Of a stretch of 6,979 bases of DNA, positions 6,066-6,979 are shown piece by piece. Source of the DNA: RGIG8748 sp045532255. Lineage in GTDB: Bacteria; Bacillota; Clostridia; UMGS1810. The position numbers and the translations under genes are program-made. The stretch is from assembly GCA_045532255.1 (NCBI GenBank), contig JAZSFO010000014.1:1-6979 (forward strand). The letters are read 5' to 3'. The notes under the pieces were generated by a model that saw nothing but the letters and a program-made list of their open reading frames with translations, did not search any database and was not told where the DNA came from. Within the stretch, counting starts at the first letter, position 1. Every line of letters starts with the position of its first letter.

Positions 6066-6224
6066 TGCGACGCAACTTAATATTTGGGAAAACTATGGGG
6101 GAAGTATTTTTATTTTGGTAAAAATGCATTCTCTATTTTGGCTTTCTCTCATAGTTTGTCCAAGTTGTGTCGCAGCAATCGGAGTTATGCATTTTTCGTG
6201 CGTCACTTCGGTGACGCATTTTTT
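6066..6224 (+). ncRNA. Structured leader RNA or small RNA ahead of the 77-aa ORF
   Basis: The plus-strand RNA folds into one long hairpin. Stem 1 joins 6066-6078 (TGCGACGCAACTT) to 6162-6174 (AAGTTGTGTCGCA), 13/13 pairs with one G-U. A 7-base bulge AATATTT (6079-6085) follows. Stem 2 joins 6086-6104 to 6143-6161, with 18 of 19 positions paired, four as G-U. The apex holds a 7-bp hairpin, ATTTTTA (6106-6112) with TAAAAAT (6119-6125), and an unpaired 6128-6142. A UUCG-capped terminator (6199-6224) ends it, and the next gene's SD starts within six bases. All wobbles are G-U in this orientation and would be A-C clashes on the other strand, pointing to a functional plus-strand RNA. It matches no RNA family I recognise: no S-box, T-box, 6S or SRP signature. 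It may be an attenuator of the downstream ORF or an independent small RNA. Confidence 0.6.
6199..6224 (+). terminator. UUCG-capped intrinsic terminator before the 77-aa ORF
   Basis: TGCGTCAC (6199-6206), TTCG tetraloop (6207-6210), GTGACGCA (6211-6218), then six T (6219-6224). The C-UUCG-G cap is exceptionally stable. It ends six bases before the GGAGAG ribosome binding site of the ORF at 6241, the geometry of a transcriptional attenuator. GACGCA at 6069-6074 could instead pair with its left arm TGCGTC (6199-6204), a possible antiterminator. Confidence 0.88.
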
Positions 6225-6240
6225 GATTGGAGAGATAAAA

Positions 6241-6474
6241 ATGAATGTAAAAGTGGAGCTTTTAAAAACCCACATATCTGATTTTATAAATAGCAATTTA
6301 GAAGATTTTGAAATTGACGCATCACAAATTGCCGATACTGTAGCAATAAATATGTTATATGAAATACAAAGTATAATAAGTAATGAAAACTATTCCGACT
6401 TTGAAGCTATTGAGGAAATAGTATGTGTATTTGAAAGGAATAAGATTGATTTCGGGTTTCGGCATGATTTTTAA
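6241..6474 (+). CDS. Small acidic protein of unknown function (77 aa)
   Basis: Start ATG at 6241 has GGAGAG (6229-6234) seven bases upstream. The frame is open further left to 6115, but that part runs through the RNA hairpin and terminator and is not credible as protein. The product is acidic and mostly helical in character, with no signal peptide, membrane segment or cysteine motif (one cysteine, C62). The C-terminal stretch SDFEAIEEIVCVFERNKIDFGFRHDF (52-77) looks like a conserved block. From memory, similar small proteins ending in a HDF-like motif occur in gut Firmicutes as conserved hypotheticals, but I cannot name a family or function. Transcription would have to pass the terminator at 6199-6224, so expression is probably conditional. 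No terminator is evident after it. Confidence 0.75.
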   Translation: MNVKVELLKTHISDFINSNLEDFEIDASQIADTVAINMLYEIQSIISNENYSDFEAIEEIVCVFERNKIDFGFRHDF

Positions 6475-6517
6475 TATTTAATTGCATCCATTCTGTACTT
6501 AAAATTCAGAAAAAAGG

Positions 6518-6609
6518 ACTTGAATACCCCTACGAGTACTTCCTCGTACCCCAAGGGCATTTCCTCGCTACGCTCAGGGCGCCCACGGAGTAATCCTCTG
6601 CGGTCAAGT
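6518..6609. repeat. Fold-back repeat element between the small ORF and the toxin-like locus
   Basis: ACTTGA (6518-6523) and TCAAGT (6604-6609) enclose a GC-richer, structured stretch. It holds a 6-bp hairpin TACGAG/CTCGTA (6531-6548), the palindrome GGGCGCCC (6577-6584), and the motif shared with 2393-2406 (6563-6576). On the minus strand the closing stem is followed by CC and six T (6510-6515 region), so it may act as a terminator in that direction. No coding frame is convincing. It resembles a dispersed REP-like element, which needs genome-wide comparison. Confidence 0.5.
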
Positions 6610-6694
6610 GCTGTATTGATAAAAGCGGGTAGGGTAATGATACATCAGCATATTGGCTTGCACGGAAGATTGCACATATGACGAAAAAAAGCTG

Positions 6695-6723
6695 TTGACA
6701 AAATGAATACAGAGGTATATAAT
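6695..6723 (+). promoter_or_regulatory. Perfect-consensus promoter of the antisense RNA
   Basis: TTGACA (6695-6700), exactly 17 bases, TATAAT (6718-6723). No plus-strand ORF with an SD follows. The transcript would start near 6730 and run antisense into the 3' end of the small minus-strand ORF. Strong constitutive promoters of this kind are typical of type I antitoxin RNAs. Confidence 0.9.
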
Positions 6724-6726
6724 AAA

Positions 6727-6761
6727 AATATAAAAAGGCAAGACCTCAAACGGTTGTGCCT
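6727..6761 (-). terminator. Intrinsic terminator of the toxin-like mRNA
   Basis: Read on the minus strand, AGGCACAACC (6761-6752) pairs with GGTCTTGCCT (6745-6736), with one mismatch, around a 6-base loop. Five T follow at once, then more T-rich sequence. It overlaps the start of the antisense RNA, so the two transcripts share this region. Confidence 0.75.
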
Positions 6762-6815
6762 AAACGAAATTTATTCTAACGAATAACCGTCTTTGCCGAG
6801 GCGGTTATTCTGCTC
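6730..6815 (+). ncRNA. Putative type I antitoxin RNA (antisense to the toxin-like mRNA 3' region)
   Basis: Predicted from the consensus promoter; the 3' end is approximate. It would hold two hairpins: AGGCAAGACC/GGTTGTGCCT (6736-6761, one mismatch, loop TCAAAC) and GAATAACCG/CGGTTATTC (6781-6810). The second extends inward to 13 bp with two G-U pairs, which would be A-C on the opposite strand. This suggests selection for the plus-strand RNA. The U-containing sequence after 6810 (TGCTCTTAT) is a weak termination tract. The RNA is fully complementary to the toxin mRNA from its terminator through the stop codon (6805-6807), as in txpA/ratA or bsrG/SR4 arrangements. Confidence 0.6.
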
Positions 6816-6879
6816 TTATGGAGAAAATCATCAGTAAGATGATAATTTCTAAAACTGCAAAAAGCAATTTTTTTGCCAT
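6805..6879 (-). CDS. Putative type I toxin peptide, hydrophobic, 24 aa (start uncertain)
   Basis: The frame from ATG 6879 reads MAKKLLFAVLEIIILLMI then FSIRAE and stop. It is a basic N-terminus, one membrane-spanning stretch and a short charged tail, as in small membrane toxins of type I systems. The good SD, AAAGGAGGG (6916-6908), sits six bases before a different ATG at 6901. That frame begins MKSKHIANGKK and then diverges into 30 non-hydrophobic residues (stop near 6776). The two frames differ by one base at a run of seven A (6870-6876 region). With six A the product would be a continuous 31-aa peptide, MKSKHIANGKK followed by LLFAVLEIIILLMI and the same tail. The toxin may therefore be broken, made by slippage, or made by reinitiation at 6879. 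Convergent antisense RNA, terminator and SD-masking leader support a toxin locus. Confidence 0.55.
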   Translation of the reverse strand: MAKKLLFAVLEIIILLMIFSIRAE

Positions 6880-6907
6880 TAGCAATATGCTTACTTTTCA
6901 TAAGCAT

Positions 6908-6955
6908 CCCTCCTTTCATAGACTCAGCAATACTGCCTGTATATGTAAAGGTAGG
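6908..6955 (-). promoter_or_regulatory. SD-sequestering leader stem of the toxin-like mRNA
   Basis: In the minus-strand RNA, CCTACCTTT (6955-6947) can pair with the SD AAAGGAGGG (6916-6908) at 8 of 9 positions (one U-G, one A-A mismatch). That leaves a 30-base loop. Such masking of the ribosome binding site is a known feature of type I toxin mRNAs. The toxin promoter itself is probably beyond the right edge. Confidence 0.55.
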
Positions 6956-6965
6956 TCACAACCGC

Positions 6966-6979
6966 CGGTGAAAACACCG
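6966..6979. repeat. Short hairpin at the right edge of the window
   Basis: CGGTG (6966-6970), AAAA, CACCG (6975-6979) make a 5-bp stem cut off by the window end. It could be the 5' stem-loop of the toxin-like mRNA or part of a terminator continuing outside. Confidence 0.45.

Noticed and set aside
6066..6224. 6S RNA, SRP RNA or retron RNA
   Set aside because: The long hairpin shape invites these, but there is no 6S central bubble pattern, no SRP apical motif, and no reverse transcriptase gene in the window.
6115..6240. 42-codon N-terminal extension of the 77-aa protein
   Set aside because: It would read through the RNA hairpin and the intrinsic terminator, and the SD at 6229-6234 fits the ATG at 6241.
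6776..6901. 41-aa frame from ATG 6901 as the actual product
   Set aside because: It has the best SD but after the A7 run it loses the hydrophobic segment and shows no protein-like pattern; kept only as part of the frame-break observation.

Overview
The window looks like a chromosomal segment of a low-GC anaerobic Firmicute, most likely a gut-type member of the Clostridia. The grounds are frequent ATA/AGA/AGG codons, strong GGAGG ribosome binding sites, consensus sigma-A promoters, a YtrA-type GntR/ABC operon and typical U-tract terminators. I cannot place the genus from sequence alone. No tRNA, rRNA, CRISPR array or insertion sequence was seen.

Positions 1-2293 (minus strand) hold the first three genes of a tightly coupled operon: a short YtrA-type GntR repressor, an ABC ATPase, and an ABC-2 type permease that runs off the left edge. 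Its promoter (TTGACA, 17 bp, TATTAT) lies partly inside a 32-bp near-perfect palindrome, which predicts autorepression. Diverging from it is a separately promoted, AT-richer accessory gene (2465-3316) coding for a Bro-N/DinD-like protein, typical of phage-derived regulatory genes.

Positions 3669-5920 carry methionine genes on the plus strand. metF (methylenetetrahydrofolate reductase) supplies 5-methyl-THF. A MetY-type O-acetylhomoserine sulfhydrylase supplies homocysteine. Together they feed methionine synthase, which is not in the window. metY has its own near-consensus promoter overlapping the metF stop codon. No SAM riboswitch or T-box was recognised before either gene. A strong intrinsic terminator closes the unit.

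Positions 5921-6474 contain a probable structured RNA: a roughly 110-nt long hairpin stabilised by G-U pairs, followed by a UUCG-capped intrinsic terminator. This sits directly in front of a 77-aa protein of unknown function, an arrangement that suggests a regulated leader or a stand-alone small RNA.

Positions 6475-6979 contain a fold-back repeat and then what reads as a type I toxin-antitoxin locus. A tiny hydrophobic peptide ORF lies on the minus strand with an SD site sequestered by its own 5' leader. It has its own terminator. A perfect-consensus promoter (TTGACA, 17 bp, TATAAT) drives a convergent antisense RNA from within that terminator. The best SD/start pair is out of frame with the hydrophobic segment by one base at an A7 run, so the locus is either decayed, slippage-controlled or reinitiating. 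This locus and the 6066-6224 RNA are the most interesting parts of the window.
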